This document shows, in pieces, positions 1 to 10,105 of a stretch of DNA of 64,000 nucleotides. Location of the stretch: positions 2,386,501 to 2,450,500 of the forward strand of contig NZ_CP009286.1 of the NCBI RefSeq assembly GCF_000758685.1, read 5' to 3'. This DNA is from Paenibacillus stellifer (GTDB taxonomy: Bacteria > Bacillota > Bacilli > Paenibacillales > Paenibacillaceae). Under the pieces are notes generated by a model, which made no database searches, was not told the origin of the DNA, and saw only the letters and a program-made list of their open reading frames with translations. Numbering within the stretch: the stretch's first letter is position 1; every line of letters begins with the position of its first letter. Made by a program: the position numbers and the translations under genes.

Positions 1-2106
1 AACGGTTCCTCCAGCGGCGCCGTGTCCTGGGGCGGCCTGTTCAGCTACACGACCGGTCTGATCGAGCAGGGCGGAAGCCGCCGGGGCGCGCTCATGCTCA
101 TGATCAACGACTGGCATCCGGACGTGCTCGACTTCATCACCGTCAAGCAGACGATGGGCCAGGTGACGAACGCCAATCTGTCGGTATGCGTGAGCAACAG
201 CTTCATGAAAGCCGTCAAGGAAGACCTCGACTGGGAGCTTGTGTTCCCGGATACGACCTATCCTGACTACAATGAAGTATGGGACGGCGATCTCGACAAG
301 TGGAAAGAGGCCGGCCGCAAGGTGAACCATTATCGCACGGTCAAAGCCCGCGAAATCTGGCATACGATCATCGAATCCGCATGGAAATCGGCGGAGCCGG
401 GCGTCGTCTTCATGGAATACTATAACCAGATGTCCAACAGCTGGTACTTCAACCCAATTATCTGCACGAATCCTTGCGGCGAGCAGGGGCTGCCTGGCTG
501 GGGCGTCTGCAACCTGTCGGCCATCAACCTTTCCAAGTTCTATGACGCGGAGAACCATGATGTCGCCTGGGACGATCTGGGCACGACAACCCGCTATTCG
601 GTGCGCTTCCTCGATAATGTTATCGACAAGACACCGTACCATTTCCCGGAGAACGAAGCTAACCAGAAGAAGGAACGCCGCGTTGGTCTCGGAACGATGG
701 GTCTCGCCGAGCTGATGATCAAGCTGAACATCCGCTACGGCAGCCCGGAATCGCTGGAATTCCTGGACAAGTTGTACGGCTTCATGGCCCGTGAGGCGTA
801 TTTGGCTTCCGCCGGAATTGCGGCCGAGAAGGGTTCCTTCGAAGCGTTCGACACTGAGAAATATTTGCTGAGCGGCTTCATGAAAAATATCACTGAGGTA
901 TATCCGGAAGTTGGCGAAGCCATCACGAAGAACGGCATGCGCAACGTTACTGTTATTACCCAGGCTCCGACAGGCAGCACAGGTACAATGGTCGGCACTT
1001 CGACCGGTATTGAGCCGTACTTTGCGTTTAAATATTTCCGCCAGAGCCGTCTCGGCTTCGACGAGCAGTTCGTGCCGATCGCCCAGGAATATCTGGAAGC
1101 CCATCCGGGCGAAGAGCTGCCGGATTATTTCGTAACCTCGATGGATCTGTCCGCGAAGGATCATATCCGTGTGCAGGCGGCGATTCAGCGCTGGGTGGAC
1201 AGCTCGATCTCCAAGACGGCCAACTGCCCGAACGACTTCACGATTGAAGAGACAAAAGAGCTGTATGAGCTCGCATTCGACCTCGGCTGCAAAGGCGTCA
1301 CGATCTACCGCGACGGCAGCCGTGACACGCAGGTTCTGCAGACCGAGAAGAAGGAAGATAAGAAGGACGCTCCGCTGAAGGAAAGTGCTGAACCGTCTGA
1401 TCAGGCTGAAGAGGCAGCTGCACCTCAAGCGGCCGCACCGGCTCCAGCCACAGCACTGGCTGCACCTGCCACACCTGTCGTACAGCCGTCCGGCAGCGTC
1501 GTCGACAAGCAGTACAAGAAGCGCCCGCAGGTTCTGCGCGGCGCTACCTATAAGATCAACACGCCGTTTGGCATGGCGTACATCACGATCAACGACCTGG
1601 ACGGCACGCCGGCTGAAATCTTCCTGAATGTCGGCAAAGCCGGCTCGGACGTGTTCGCCATGGCGGAAGCGCTCGGCCGCGTCTGCTCGCTGTTCCTCCG
1701 GTACGGGGACCACGGCGAGAAGGTGGAGCTGCTGATCAAGCATCTCAAGGGCATCGGCGGCTCCGGCGCCATCGGCTTCGGCGCGAACCGCGTCGAGTCC
1801 ATCGCCGATGCGGTGGCGAAGGCGCTTGAGACCCATGTGCAGAACAATGCACATGAGGAGCATGTATCCGCTCCGATCGCGGCCACGCTCGCGGTCGAAG
1901 ATTTCGAGAGCGCGCTGAACGCGGAGCTTCAGGCCAGCGGCGCTTCGGCAGCAACAGCAGCGGCTGACCATGGCCACGGAGGCCATGTGCACAGCCACTC
2001 CTCCAGCGAGTCCCGCGACCTGTGCCCGTCCTGCGGCTCCGCCTCGCTGATCAACATCGAGGGCTGCAAAACATGCAGCAACTGCGGATACAGCCGCTGC
2101 GGGTGA
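1..2106 (+). CDS. nrdJ: Vitamin B12-dependent (class II) ribonucleoside-diphosphate reductase, 5'-truncated by the window edge
   Basis: The frame is open from base 1, so this is the C-terminal part (about 701 residues) of a larger enzyme that reduces ribonucleotides to deoxyribonucleotides using adenosylcobalamin. The barrel motif NPCGEQG lies near visible residue 158, and TGSTGTM-GTSTGIEP marks the class II family. After the barrel comes a Lys/Glu then Ala/Pro-rich linker (about residues 455-500), a conserved C-terminal domain, a short His-rich stretch (HGHGGHVHSH), and a final zinc-ribbon-like block (CPSCG...CxxCG) ending CG, which fits the swinging redox cysteines of this family. A terminator follows closely. 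The family is clear; the true start lies outside the window. Confidence 0.95.
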   Translation, partial: NGSSSGAVSWGGLFSYTTGLIEQGGSRRGALMLMINDWHPDVLDFITVKQTMGQVTNANLSVCVSNSFMKAVKEDLDWELVFPDTTYPDYNEVWDGDLDKWKEAGRKVNHYRTVKAREIWHTIIESAWKSAEPGVVFMEYYNQMSNSWYFNPIICTNPCGEQGLPGWGVCNLSAINLSKFYDAENHDVAWDDLGTTTRYSVRFLDNVIDKTPYHFPENEANQKKERRVGLGTMGLAELMIKLNIRYGSPESLEFLDKLYGFMAREAYLASAGIAAEKGSFEAFDTEKYLLSGFMKNITEVYPEVGEAITKNGMRNVTVITQAPTGSTGTMVGTSTGIEPYFAFKYFRQSRLGFDEQFVPIAQEYLEAHPGEELPDYFVTSMDLSAKDHIRVQAAIQRWVDSSISKTANCPNDFTIEETKELYELAFDLGCKGVTIYRDGSRDTQVLQTEKKEDKKDAPLKESAEPSDQAEEAAAPQAAAPAPATALAAPATPVVQPSGSVVDKQYKKRPQVLRGATYKINTPFGMAYITINDLDGTPAEIFLNVGKAGSDVFAMAEALGRVCSLFLRYGDHGEKVELLIKHLKGIGGSGAIGFGANRVESIADAVAKALETHVQNNAHEEHVSAPIAATLAVEDFESALNAELQASGASAATAAADHGHGGHVHSHSSSESRDLCPSCGSASLINIEGCKTCSNCGYSRCG

Positions 2107-2162
2107 GGATTAAATATGATGAGGCCGTCACAACCCATTAAAGTGAATTAAAATAATCTCTT

Positions 2163-2195
2163 GCCTACAGAATCTACTATTCTGTAGGCTTTTTT
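2163..2195 (+). terminator. Rho-independent terminator after nrdJ
   Basis: An 11-bp perfect stem (GCCTACAGAAT / ATTCTGTAGGC) with a 5-nt loop is followed by six T. It lies 57 bp after the nrdJ stop. The rest of the gap to the next gene (2196-2446) shows no other convincing element. Confidence 0.9.
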
Positions 2196-2446
2196 GCTTT
2201 TTCATGTCAGTAAATTACTTTATTATTCAGATTCCCTAATATAAATGTCACTGAGGTAACGCCGGACATGCTGAAGGAGCCTTAGCAAGACAAGCACTTC
2301 GTTTGAAACCAAACAGCCTGGTCAGCGTATTCGTTTTATTCGTTCTTTTTTCTACTCTCTGCAGCGAACGTCGAAGAGCACTCTATCGATGATTGGCATC
2401 AATACTTTACGGTCATATCTACCAAAACTCCGGAAGGAGACTTCAA

Positions 2447-4486
2447 ATGATGAAAAGTCGACGGATAATCTTAGCTGTGTTAATTTCGTGTCTGCTGCTA
2501 GCCTCCTGCGACGACGGCAACAATGCACCGGTAGAGACGCAGAACACAGCAGAGACGCAGAGCACACCAGGGAAGCTGAATACATATGAGCCAGCGGCGG
2601 CAATGGACTCCCCCTCGAACGAGGCGTTAATTACCTACGAAGCAACCAGGAATGCTGCAAAGGAGAAAGCCGATCTCCTCACGACAACTTACGATACAAA
2701 CAGCGTGCAATACGCTCTTATCGATCATGGCAACATCGTCGTATCCGGCCAATCCGGCAAGAACGATGAGCAGGAACAGAGGCCGCTCACGAAAGACACG
2801 ATGTATGGGATCGGCTCGACGAGTAAAATCTTTACCACGGTTGCCGTCATGCAGTTGGTCGATCAAGGAAAAATTGATCTCGATACGCCGGTTGTCCAGT
2901 ATATCCCCGATTTTACGATGAAGGATGAACGCTACAAGCAGATTACACCGCGTATGCTGCTGAATCATTCTTCAGGTCTGAACGGATCGTCGTTTACGGA
3001 CGCCTTTTTATTCGAAGATAACGATACTTACGCCCACGACACACTGCTGAAGCAACTGGCCGGACAGACGTTGAAGGCGGACCCGGGTGCTTATTCGGTT
3101 TACAGCAATGACGGATTTACGTTGGCCGAGATTCTGGTCGAGAAGGTCAGCGGCATGGACTTTACCTCTTATATCCATCGATATATTACGGAACCTCTAG
3201 GTATGGTCAATACGAAGACGCCACTCGATTCTCCGGACACAGCGAAGATGGCGGGACTCTATTATCCAACCTATACAGGACAACTTCCTGGCGAGACGGT
3301 CAACGTGATTGGAGCGGGAGGCATTTATTCCACGGCGGAAGATTTGGCTCGGTTCTCAACCATTTTTACGGGGGAAGCGGGAGAAGTATTGGGCGGCAAA
3401 TCGGCTGCGGCTACCGCACAAGACGAGTACAAGACATCTTTGTGGCCTGACGATGCGGACAACTCAATCGGATACGGTCTCGGCTGGGACAGCGTCGATC
3501 TATATCCCTTCAGCGAATACGGAATAAAGGCATTGACCAAAGGCGGGGACACGTTTCTCTATCACGCTTCGCTCGTTGTGCTTCCCGAACAGGACATGGC
3601 GGCTGCTGTTGTCACTTCCGGCGGGAGCAGCACAGTCGATCAGCTTCTGGCGAATGAAATCCTGCTTCAGGCGCTGAAGGAGAAAGGGACAATTGCTGAA
3701 ATCAAGCCTGAGAAGTCATACGGTGCGCCGGTAAAAGCTGATATGCCAGAATCCCTGCTGAAGTATTCGGGAATCTATGGCGCGACAGGAACAACGATGA
3801 ACATCAAAATATCCGAAGGCGGCGTCATGACCATCACTTCGGAGCAATCGCCCGATAATCCAGCCGAGATCTACGAGTATTCGGCAGACGGGACGTTCCG
3901 GAGTGCGAAGGGGGATGGGATGATCAGCTTCGTGACGGAGGAGAACGGCCGCACCTACGAATGGCTTCGTCAATACGCTTCGTTCACGGGTCTTGGGCAG
4001 GTGGCTATATCCATGTACAACGCTGAGAAGCTCCAGCCCCAAGATCTTCCGGCGGAGACCCAGGAAGCATGGATGCAGCGCGACGGGAAGAAGTATTATC
4101 TGTTAACTGAGAAGTATACTTCGATTGATTATTTGACAATACCGATAATCACCCAATTGAATGTGTCAAAACAATTGCCAGGGTACGTTTTGGATAAACG
4201 AATAACCAGCCCGAATTCAGCTGTCTCCGAATTGCAAATTCCGGGAGCGAACGGGCGGGATCTCTCAAGTCTTACGTTCTTTACACAAGACGGCGTTGAG
4301 TACTTGAATGTTGGTGGATTCATCTTAGTGAACGAGGACGCCGTGAAGCCTTTTAACTTCACTAAGAAGTCAACCGTTACGATTCCGCCCAGCGGATACG
4401 CCAGGTGGTATACGATAAGCGAAAAAGACGGGGGCAAAGTCATTAAGGTAAATATGTCCTCGCGAAGTTGGATGAATTTCAGGTAA
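2447..4486 (+). CDS. Serine beta-lactamase-fold lipoprotein (class C / penicillin-binding-like hydrolase)
   Basis: Predicted 679-residue exported lipoprotein. The ATG at 2447 is chosen because AAGGAG lies 8 nt upstream; a longer in-frame reading from 2393 lacks this. The N-terminus is basic then hydrophobic and ends in a lipobox (LLASC), so it should be anchored outside the membrane. The beta-lactamase-like domain (about residues 50-400) has the SxxK nucleophile motif STSK near residue 125, a YSN motif near 220 and a downstream TKGG strand motif. A further C-terminal beta-rich extension of about 250 residues follows. The substrate cannot be read from sequence: peptidase/esterase roles are as likely as antibiotic hydrolysis. 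It stands alone between terminators. Confidence 0.88.
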   Translation: MMKSRRIILAVLISCLLLASCDDGNNAPVETQNTAETQSTPGKLNTYEPAAAMDSPSNEALITYEATRNAAKEKADLLTTTYDTNSVQYALIDHGNIVVSGQSGKNDEQEQRPLTKDTMYGIGSTSKIFTTVAVMQLVDQGKIDLDTPVVQYIPDFTMKDERYKQITPRMLLNHSSGLNGSSFTDAFLFEDNDTYAHDTLLKQLAGQTLKADPGAYSVYSNDGFTLAEILVEKVSGMDFTSYIHRYITEPLGMVNTKTPLDSPDTAKMAGLYYPTYTGQLPGETVNVIGAGGIYSTAEDLARFSTIFTGEAGEVLGGKSAAATAQDEYKTSLWPDDADNSIGYGLGWDSVDLYPFSEYGIKALTKGGDTFLYHASLVVLPEQDMAAAVVTSGGSSTVDQLLANEILLQALKEKGTIAEIKPEKSYGAPVKADMPESLLKYSGIYGATGTTMNIKISEGGVMTITSEQSPDNPAEIYEYSADGTFRSAKGDGMISFVTEENGRTYEWLRQYASFTGLGQVAISMYNAEKLQPQDLPAETQEAWMQRDGKKYYLLTEKYTSIDYLTIPIITQLNVSKQLPGYVLDKRITSPNSAVSELQIPGANGRDLSSLTFFTQDGVEYLNVGGFILVNEDAVKPFNFTKKSTVTIPPSGYARWYTISEKDGGKVIKVNMSSRSWMNFR

Positions 4487-4590
4487 AAACCTTCCATAAA
4501 AACACCTTGATTCATTCCAATAGGCGAACATTCAACTCCCTCGAAACGAGACACGTTAATACAATGAAACAGCGGCAGTCTAGGACAAAG

Positions 4591-4626
4591 AGCAGCCAGC
4601 CCAGATAACTGAGCTGGCTGCTTTTT
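4591..4626 (+). terminator. Terminator after the beta-lactamase-like gene
   Basis: A 10-bp stem AGCAGCCAGC / GCTGGCTGCT with a 12-nt loop, then five T. It closes the plus-strand unit before the convergent ABC operon. Confidence 0.85.
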
Positions 4627-4720
4627 CTCATGCTTGCTGAAGGTAGCGCCTCTGCGTTTTTACAAGCTGCTTTAGAGACAGATCCTTTTTGTGATGGTCA
4701 AGTTCGTTTCATCCAGCGCC

Positions 4721-6481
4721 TTATGAAGCCTGCTCGAACTGGCTGTTATACAGCTCGGCGTAGAAGCCGTTCTTGGCCAGCAGCTCGCTGTGGCTTCCGC
4801 TTTCCAGGATGTCGCCGTCCTTCAGCACCAGAATGACATCGGCATTCTTGATGGTGGAGAGCCGGTGGGCGATGACGAATGAGGTTCTGCCTTCCATCAG
4901 CCGGTCCATCGCCTGCTGGATCAGCAGCTCTGTCCGGGTATCGACCGAGCTTGTTGCCTCGTCAAGAATGAGCACCGGCGCATTTTTGAGCATGGCGCGG
5001 GCGATGGTCAGCTGCTGTTTTTGGCCGGCGGACAGATTGACTTTGTCGTTCAATACGGTATCATAACCGGCACTCAAGGTCTGGATGAAATGGTGCAGGC
5101 CCACCGATTTGCAGGCATCCTGAATGTCCTGATCGGTGATGCCGGTTTGGTTGTACACCAGGTTCTCCCGAATCGTTCCTTCAAAGAGCCAGGTATCCTG
5201 CAGCACCATACAGAACTGGTCATGGATGTTCTCCCTGGTCAGACTGCTGATCGGAGTATCGTCGATGTAAATCTCTCCGCCGGTCAGTTCATTGAAGCGG
5301 ATGAGCAGATTGACCAGCGTCGTTTTGCCGGCGCCGGTAGGACCGACGATGGCGATCTTTTGCCCCGGCTGAACCTCGGTAGAGAAGTCCTTGATGACCG
5401 GATGATCCGTGCCCTCGTAAGCAAATTGCACATGCTCGAACTTCACTTTGCCCGTTGCAGCTTCCAGCTGAACCGTCTTCCGGCTCTCATCGGTCATTTC
5501 CTCGGCTTCTAAGAATTCAAAAACACGCTTGCCAGCCGCCGAAGCCGATTGCAGGCTTTGCGCAGCCTGGGCAATCTGCGAGAGGGGCTGGGTGAAGAAA
5601 CGGACGTACATCATAAAGGCGACGATTACCCCGAAGGAAATGTCTCCGTTCGTTGCCAGTACAGCGCCTACGACACAGACGGCCACGAAGCCCAAATTTC
5701 CGATAAACATCATGATCGGCATCATCATGCCGGAGAGGAACTGAGCCTTGAACACACTGTTTTTCAGATTATGATTCAAATCTTCAAATGCGCCGCGCAT
5801 CTGCGCTTCAGCATTGTAGGCTTTTACAACTGTATGTCCGGTATAGACTTCCTCCACATGGCCGTTGATCTTGCCCAAATACTCTTGCTGGCTCTGAAAA
5901 TACTTCTGGGACTTCTTCATAATGACCGCCATCAGGCCAAAGCCAATGATTGTAGCGACTACCGCTGTAACGGCCATGATCCAATTCGTCTTGAGCATCA
6001 TGACGATGGACCCGACGAACAGTGAGAGGGCAGTGACCAGCGTCCCGACGCTTTGATTCAAGGCTTGCCCGATCGTATCCACATCATTGGTCACCCGGGA
6101 CAGAATATCGCCTGTCGTTGATTTATTGTAGTAGGAAATCGGCAGTCTGTTCATTTTGTGTGACAGATCGCTTCTAAAGCGTTTGGAGACCTTTTGCGTC
6201 ACAGACGACATGATGAGTCCTTGCGATAGAGAGAGAACGGCGCTGATGCCATAGATAATAACCAGGAAAAATCCGATGGAAGCGACGGCATCCAAGTCTA
6301 TGCCTGTAGCGATGCCCTGGGTAATCAGGTCCGTCATCTCCGAGAGCTGATCCGGACCGAGTAAGGTTAGTACAGTACCGGCGGCCGCGCTGAGTAGGGC
6401 AATCAATACTACTGGAATATGATTTCGGCAATATCGGAGAAGCTTGCTCCAGGTGCCGGGTTGTTTGTTGTGTGCAGTCAT
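4721..6481 (-). CDS. Half ABC exporter, ATP-binding/permease, catalytically canonical partner
   Basis: 586-residue half transporter: an N-terminal six-helix exporter domain (about residues 15-310) and a C-terminal ATPase domain (about 350-580). Walker A GPTGAGKTT, signature LSAGQKQ and Walker B LILDEATSSVD are complete, with the catalytic Glu present. Its ATG overlaps the stop of the upstream half transporter by one base (TAATG), and AGGAGG sits inside the upstream gene, so translation is coupled. Together they look like a heterodimeric multidrug or peptide exporter of the YfiBC/BmrCD type. The cargo is unknown. Being last in a two-component operon suggests it is switched on by that sensor. 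Confidence 0.92.
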   Translation of the reverse strand: MTAHNKQPGTWSKLLRYCRNHIPVVLIALLSAAAGTVLTLLGPDQLSEMTDLITQGIATGIDLDAVASIGFFLVIIYGISAVLSLSQGLIMSSVTQKVSKRFRSDLSHKMNRLPISYYNKSTTGDILSRVTNDVDTIGQALNQSVGTLVTALSLFVGSIVMMLKTNWIMAVTAVVATIIGFGLMAVIMKKSQKYFQSQQEYLGKINGHVEEVYTGHTVVKAYNAEAQMRGAFEDLNHNLKNSVFKAQFLSGMMMPIMMFIGNLGFVAVCVVGAVLATNGDISFGVIVAFMMYVRFFTQPLSQIAQAAQSLQSASAAGKRVFEFLEAEEMTDESRKTVQLEAATGKVKFEHVQFAYEGTDHPVIKDFSTEVQPGQKIAIVGPTGAGKTTLVNLLIRFNELTGGEIYIDDTPISSLTRENIHDQFCMVLQDTWLFEGTIRENLVYNQTGITDQDIQDACKSVGLHHFIQTLSAGYDTVLNDKVNLSAGQKQQLTIARAMLKNAPVLILDEATSSVDTRTELLIQQAMDRLMEGRTSFVIAHRLSTIKNADVILVLKDGDILESGSHSELLAKNGFYAELYNSQFEQAS

Positions 6482-8232
6482 TATGCCAACTCCTCCTTGG
6501 ACAGCTGCGAATAGGCAATCTCCTGATAGACGCTGCAGGTGTTCATCAATTCCTCATGTGTGCCCATGCCGGCGATGATTCCGTCTTCCAGCACGATAAT
6601 TTTGTCCGCATCCTTGATGGTGCCGATTCGCTGGGCGACAATCAGCATCGTGGTCCCGCGGGCACCCTTTTTCAGTTCGCTGCGCAGTTTGCGGTCCGTC
6701 TTGTAGTCAAGCGCGGAGAAGGAATCGTCGAAGATCAGAATTTCCGGACGACGGGCGATAGCTCGGGCGATGGACAGCCGCTGCTTCTGGCCGCCGGACA
6801 GATTGGAGCCGCCCTGAGCGATATGCGCGTCATAGCTTCCTTCCATGTTCTCGACGAAATCCGAAGCTTGGGAGGTGTACACTGCGTCCACCACTTCGAC
6901 GGAAACATCGCTGCCATTATCGCCAAATGCGATGTTGGAAGTAACCGTTCCGCCGAACAGCACCGCCTTTTGCGAGACATAGCCCATCTTGTTGCGAAGC
7001 GCGCCCTGTTCGTATTGATTGACATTGATGCCGTCGACGAGCACTTCTCCTTCGGTAGCATCATAGAAACGGGGGATCAGGTTGACCACGGTGCTTTTGC
7101 CGCAGCCGGTTGAACCGATGAAGGCGACTGTTTCGCCTTTCTTCGCTGTAAAGCTGATGTCTTTGAGGACATAATCCTCCGCATCGGGATATTTAAAACT
7201 GACATTTCTGAATTCAACCTCGCCGGCAAGCTTGGAAGGAGAGGCGGTCAGCGATCCATTCGACAGGCTTGGCTTCGTATCGAGCACTTCGTTGATCCGT
7301 TTAGCCGAGACATGGGCGCGGGGCATCAGAATGAAGATCATAATCAGCATCATAAAGGCCATAACGACCTGGATCGCATAGGAGGAGAAGACGATCATGT
7401 CCGAGAACAGCCCCATTTTGGCGCTCATATCGGCGGCCTGAATCAATGACGCGCCTACCCAATAAATCGCGAGGCTAAGACCGCTCATAATCATGGTAAT
7501 GCTTGGCATGAGCACGGCCAGCACGCTGTTCGCGAACAGGTTCGTCCGGGTAAGCTCATGGTTGGCCTCGCCGAACTTGTCTTCCTGATAGCCTTCCGCA
7601 TTATAGGCACGGATGACGCGCAGTCCGGTCAGGTTCTCTCGGGACACCCGATTCAGGTTATCCGTCAGCTGCTGCAGCTTCTGGAACTTCGGCAGTACGA
7701 GCACGACGCAAATACCGACGATCAGGATGAGCACACCGACGGCAATGCCGGTCGTCAGCGACCACTGCCAGCTTCTTCCGGTAATCTTGAGCAGCGCCCA
7801 CACCGCAAGGATCGGAGCCTTCACCAACAGCTGCAATCCGATGACAATCAGCATCTGCACCTGGGTAATGTCATTGGTCGAGCGGGTAATCAAGCTGGCT
7901 GTAGAGAAGCTGTTGATTTCCTCCATGGAGAAGGATTGCACTTTATCGAAGAGTTTGGAACGCAACCGGGAAGAGAAGTTGGCCGCGATCCGGGCGGCGA
8001 TGCCGGCTACAACGATCGAAGTCGCCAGACTCCCGAGTGCACAGAGCAGCATCCAGCCGCCGGTGGAAATAATTTCGCTCATTTCGCCTCCCGGTGTCTG
8101 AACAAGCCGGGTAATTTCGCTCATATAATCGGGCAATTCCAGATCCAGCCACACCTGAGCAACGATGAAGAGAATGCTGACGCCGAAGAGAGCCCATTCC
8201 TTCGGGTTCAAGTATTTAAGTATTTTGACCAT
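6481..8232 (-). CDS. Half ABC exporter, ATP-binding/permease, degenerate Walker B partner
   Basis: 583-residue half transporter with an exporter membrane domain (about residues 10-310) and an ATPase domain. Walker A is GSTGCGKST and the signature LSGGQKQ, but Walker B reads LIFDDSFSALD: the catalytic Glu is replaced by Asp. Known heterodimeric exporters carry such a substitution in one subunit, which fits pairing with the downstream gene. The start has AAAGGAG 8 nt upstream. A 125-bp gap holding a possible terminator separates it from the kinase gene, so part of the transcription may stop before the transporter. Confidence 0.92.
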   Translation of the reverse strand: MVKILKYLNPKEWALFGVSILFIVAQVWLDLELPDYMSEITRLVQTPGGEMSEIISTGGWMLLCALGSLATSIVVAGIAARIAANFSSRLRSKLFDKVQSFSMEEINSFSTASLITRSTNDITQVQMLIVIGLQLLVKAPILAVWALLKITGRSWQWSLTTGIAVGVLILIVGICVVLVLPKFQKLQQLTDNLNRVSRENLTGLRVIRAYNAEGYQEDKFGEANHELTRTNLFANSVLAVLMPSITMIMSGLSLAIYWVGASLIQAADMSAKMGLFSDMIVFSSYAIQVVMAFMMLIMIFILMPRAHVSAKRINEVLDTKPSLSNGSLTASPSKLAGEVEFRNVSFKYPDAEDYVLKDISFTAKKGETVAFIGSTGCGKSTVVNLIPRFYDATEGEVLVDGINVNQYEQGALRNKMGYVSQKAVLFGGTVTSNIAFGDNGSDVSVEVVDAVYTSQASDFVENMEGSYDAHIAQGGSNLSGGQKQRLSIARAIARRPEILIFDDSFSALDYKTDRKLRSELKKGARGTTMLIVAQRIGTIKDADKIIVLEDGIIAGMGTHEELMNTCSVYQEIAYSQLSKEELA

Positions 8233-8304
8233 AAGTCCGACTCCTTTGTATGATGATGATTGAATGGTACCGAAAGAACATAAACTGAACGTTAACTTTT
8301 CTGA

Positions 8305-8342
8305 AAAAAGAAAAAGCTCTGAAAAAACCTCGCGGTTCTTTC
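8305..8342 (-). terminator. Possible leaky terminator between kinase and ABC exporter genes
   Basis: Read on the minus strand, GAAAGAACC pairs with GGTTTTTTC (9 bp, one G-U) around a 4-nt loop, followed by AGAGC and T-rich sequence (TTTTTCTTTTTT). It lies between the kinase stop and the first ABC start. It could be an attenuator or a partial terminator inside the operon. Confidence 0.5.
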
Positions 8343-8357
8343 AAAGCTCTGTTTGGG

Positions 8358-9437
8358 TTATTTTGAGGTTTCAGACGGCAGTGTGATGATAAATGCGGTT
8401 GCCTGGTCAGGTTCGCTTTGGTCAGGTTCACTCTCGCAGACAATCGTCCCGCCATGCAGGCTCACGATTTGCTGCACAATAGTTAGGCCGAGACCGTTGC
8501 CCGCCGCCGAGTGGGACGTGTCTGCCTGATAGAATTTATCGAAGATTCTGGGGACGGCCTCCGGATCGATCCCGCTTCCAGTGTTGCGGAACACCATTTC
8601 CAGCAATCCAGCGGGTCGCTTCATCTCTATGGTAATCGTTCCATGTTCAGGTGTGAACTTGATCGCATTATCCAGCAGATTAAGCCAGACCTGATTGAGC
8701 AGCTCCTTGCTGCCGGACAGGGAATAATCATAAAGATTGAGCTCGAGGTCCAGATGTTTTTTCTCTATTTTGGCAGCTAACAGCAGTACGCACTGGCGAA
8801 TCTGCTCTCCGACATTAACCATTTGCTTATCCGTCAGAATCGTCTGTGTCTCAATCTTCGACAGCTCCAGCACATTTGAGGCCAGCGAGGCGAGTCTGGC
8901 GGATTCCTCTATGACGATATCGAGGTATTCGTCCCGTTCTTCCCTGGAGAGATCATCGTGTTTCAGGATTTCGGCAAAACCTTTGATTGAGACGATGGGC
9001 GTCTTGAATTCGTGGGAGAAATTGTTCACAAAGTCGGTGCGTAAAATCTCGATGCCGCCGAGCTCCTCAGCCATCCGGTTAAAGTTCTCGGACAGAATCC
9101 GGTATTCGGGAGGACTCTTCAAATACAGTCGCGTGGAAAAGTCGCCGGCAGCCAGCTGCTTGGTTGCTTCAATAAATTCGCGGATGGACTTAACCATTCT
9201 TCGGCTGGCAAAGCCGGATATCGTGGTCCCGATCAGAATGCAGGATATCAAAATAATGATAGGCAGTACGATTCCGCCTTTGGCGATCTCATCATTGATC
9301 AGTCCGAAAAAATGCGCCAGAAAAAACAGTACGCCGGTAATCACGACGGTAACGAGGAAAATAAAGAAAACCATCAGTGAAAATAAGACTGACAGGGTGA
9401 TTTTTGCTCTGATCCATACGCCCAGTCTGCGCATCAA
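8358..9437 (-). CDS. Sensor histidine kinase (HAMP/HisKA/HATPase)
   Basis: 359-residue membrane sensor. Two hydrophobic segments near the N-terminus (about residues 15-40 and 50-75) flank a very short loop, so it is probably an intramembrane-sensing kinase without a large extracellular domain. A HAMP-like linker follows, then the HisKA box with phospho-acceptor His in NNFSHEFKTP (about residue 140), and an ATPase domain with N box (LLDNAIKF) and G boxes (GSGID, GNGLGL). Its start overlaps the response-regulator stop by 4 nt (ATGA). Such small kinases next to ABC exporters commonly sense envelope-active peptides or antibiotics; that role is inference here. Confidence 0.93.
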   Translation of the reverse strand: MMRRLGVWIRAKITLSVLFSLMVFFIFLVTVVITGVLFFLAHFFGLINDEIAKGGIVLPIIILISCILIGTTISGFASRRMVKSIREFIEATKQLAAGDFSTRLYLKSPPEYRILSENFNRMAEELGGIEILRTDFVNNFSHEFKTPIVSIKGFAEILKHDDLSREERDEYLDIVIEESARLASLASNVLELSKIETQTILTDKQMVNVGEQIRQCVLLLAAKIEKKHLDLELNLYDYSLSGSKELLNQVWLNLLDNAIKFTPEHGTITIEMKRPAGLLEMVFRNTGSGIDPEAVPRIFDKFYQADTSHSAAGNGLGLTIVQQIVSLHGGTIVCESEPDQSEPDQATAFIITLPSETSK

Positions 9438-10105
9438 TGCCGCACCGCCTTATATCCGAGACCGCGGACGGACACCAGCTCGAACTCGGGATACCCTTCG
9501 AACCGTTTCCGCAGGCGATTGATATGCACATTGACCGTAGTATCCGTGCTTTCACTTTCCATCCCCCAGATTTCGTCCATCAGCTGGATGCGGGTGAAGA
9601 TGCGGTCCGGATAGGACAGCAGCTTGTACAGCAGGTAGAATTCTTTTTGCGGAAGGGTCTGTTTCTCCTCGCCGCGCGTAACCGTCAAAGCATCGTAATC
9701 CAGTACCAGCTTGCCTACAACCAGCTTCCGGGCACTGGCAATCTGGGAACGGCGGAGCAGGGCCTGAATCCGGAGCAGCATCTCCTCGGTATCAATTGGC
9801 TTGGTCATATAATCGTCGGTCCCGAGGCGGAAGCCCTTCTTCTTATCCTCCGGAAGATGCTTGGCTGTAGCCATCAGAATCGGAATCACGCTGCCGGCAT
9901 CCCGAAGCTCCTTGGCGAACTCGTACCCGTCCATGTTCGGCATCATAATATCAAGGATGATGAGGTCGATATGCTGCTGTTCGAGCACGTCCATTGCCCG
10001 GATGCCGTCTTCAGCGGTGGACACCTGGTATCCCTCGCGTTTCAGCACGGCTTCAAGCAGTCTTCTGGCATGCCGGTCATCTTCCACAACTAGAATATGG
10101 ATCAT
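9434..10105 (-). CDS. OmpR-family response regulator
   Basis: 223 residues: receiver domain with the acidic pair EDD near residue 8, phospho-acceptor Asp in LIILDIMMPNMDG and conserved Lys in MTKP, followed by a winged-helix DNA-binding domain (about 125-220, ending VRGLGYKA). ATG at 10105 is preferred over GTG at 10114 because GGAG lies 8 nt before it. It is first in the minus-strand unit with the kinase and the two exporter genes and probably controls that unit. The 206-bp gap upstream to the divergent sfp-like gene is where its promoter should lie; no clear operator was recognised. Confidence 0.93.
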   Translation of the reverse strand: MIHILVVEDDRHARRLLEAVLKREGYQVSTAEDGIRAMDVLEQQHIDLIILDIMMPNMDGYEFAKELRDAGSVIPILMATAKHLPEDKKKGFRLGTDDYMTKPIDTEEMLLRIQALLRRSQIASARKLVVGKLVLDYDALTVTRGEEKQTLPQKEFYLLYKLLSYPDRIFTRIQLMDEIWGMESESTDTTVNVHINRLRKRFEGYPEFELVSVRGLGYKAVRH

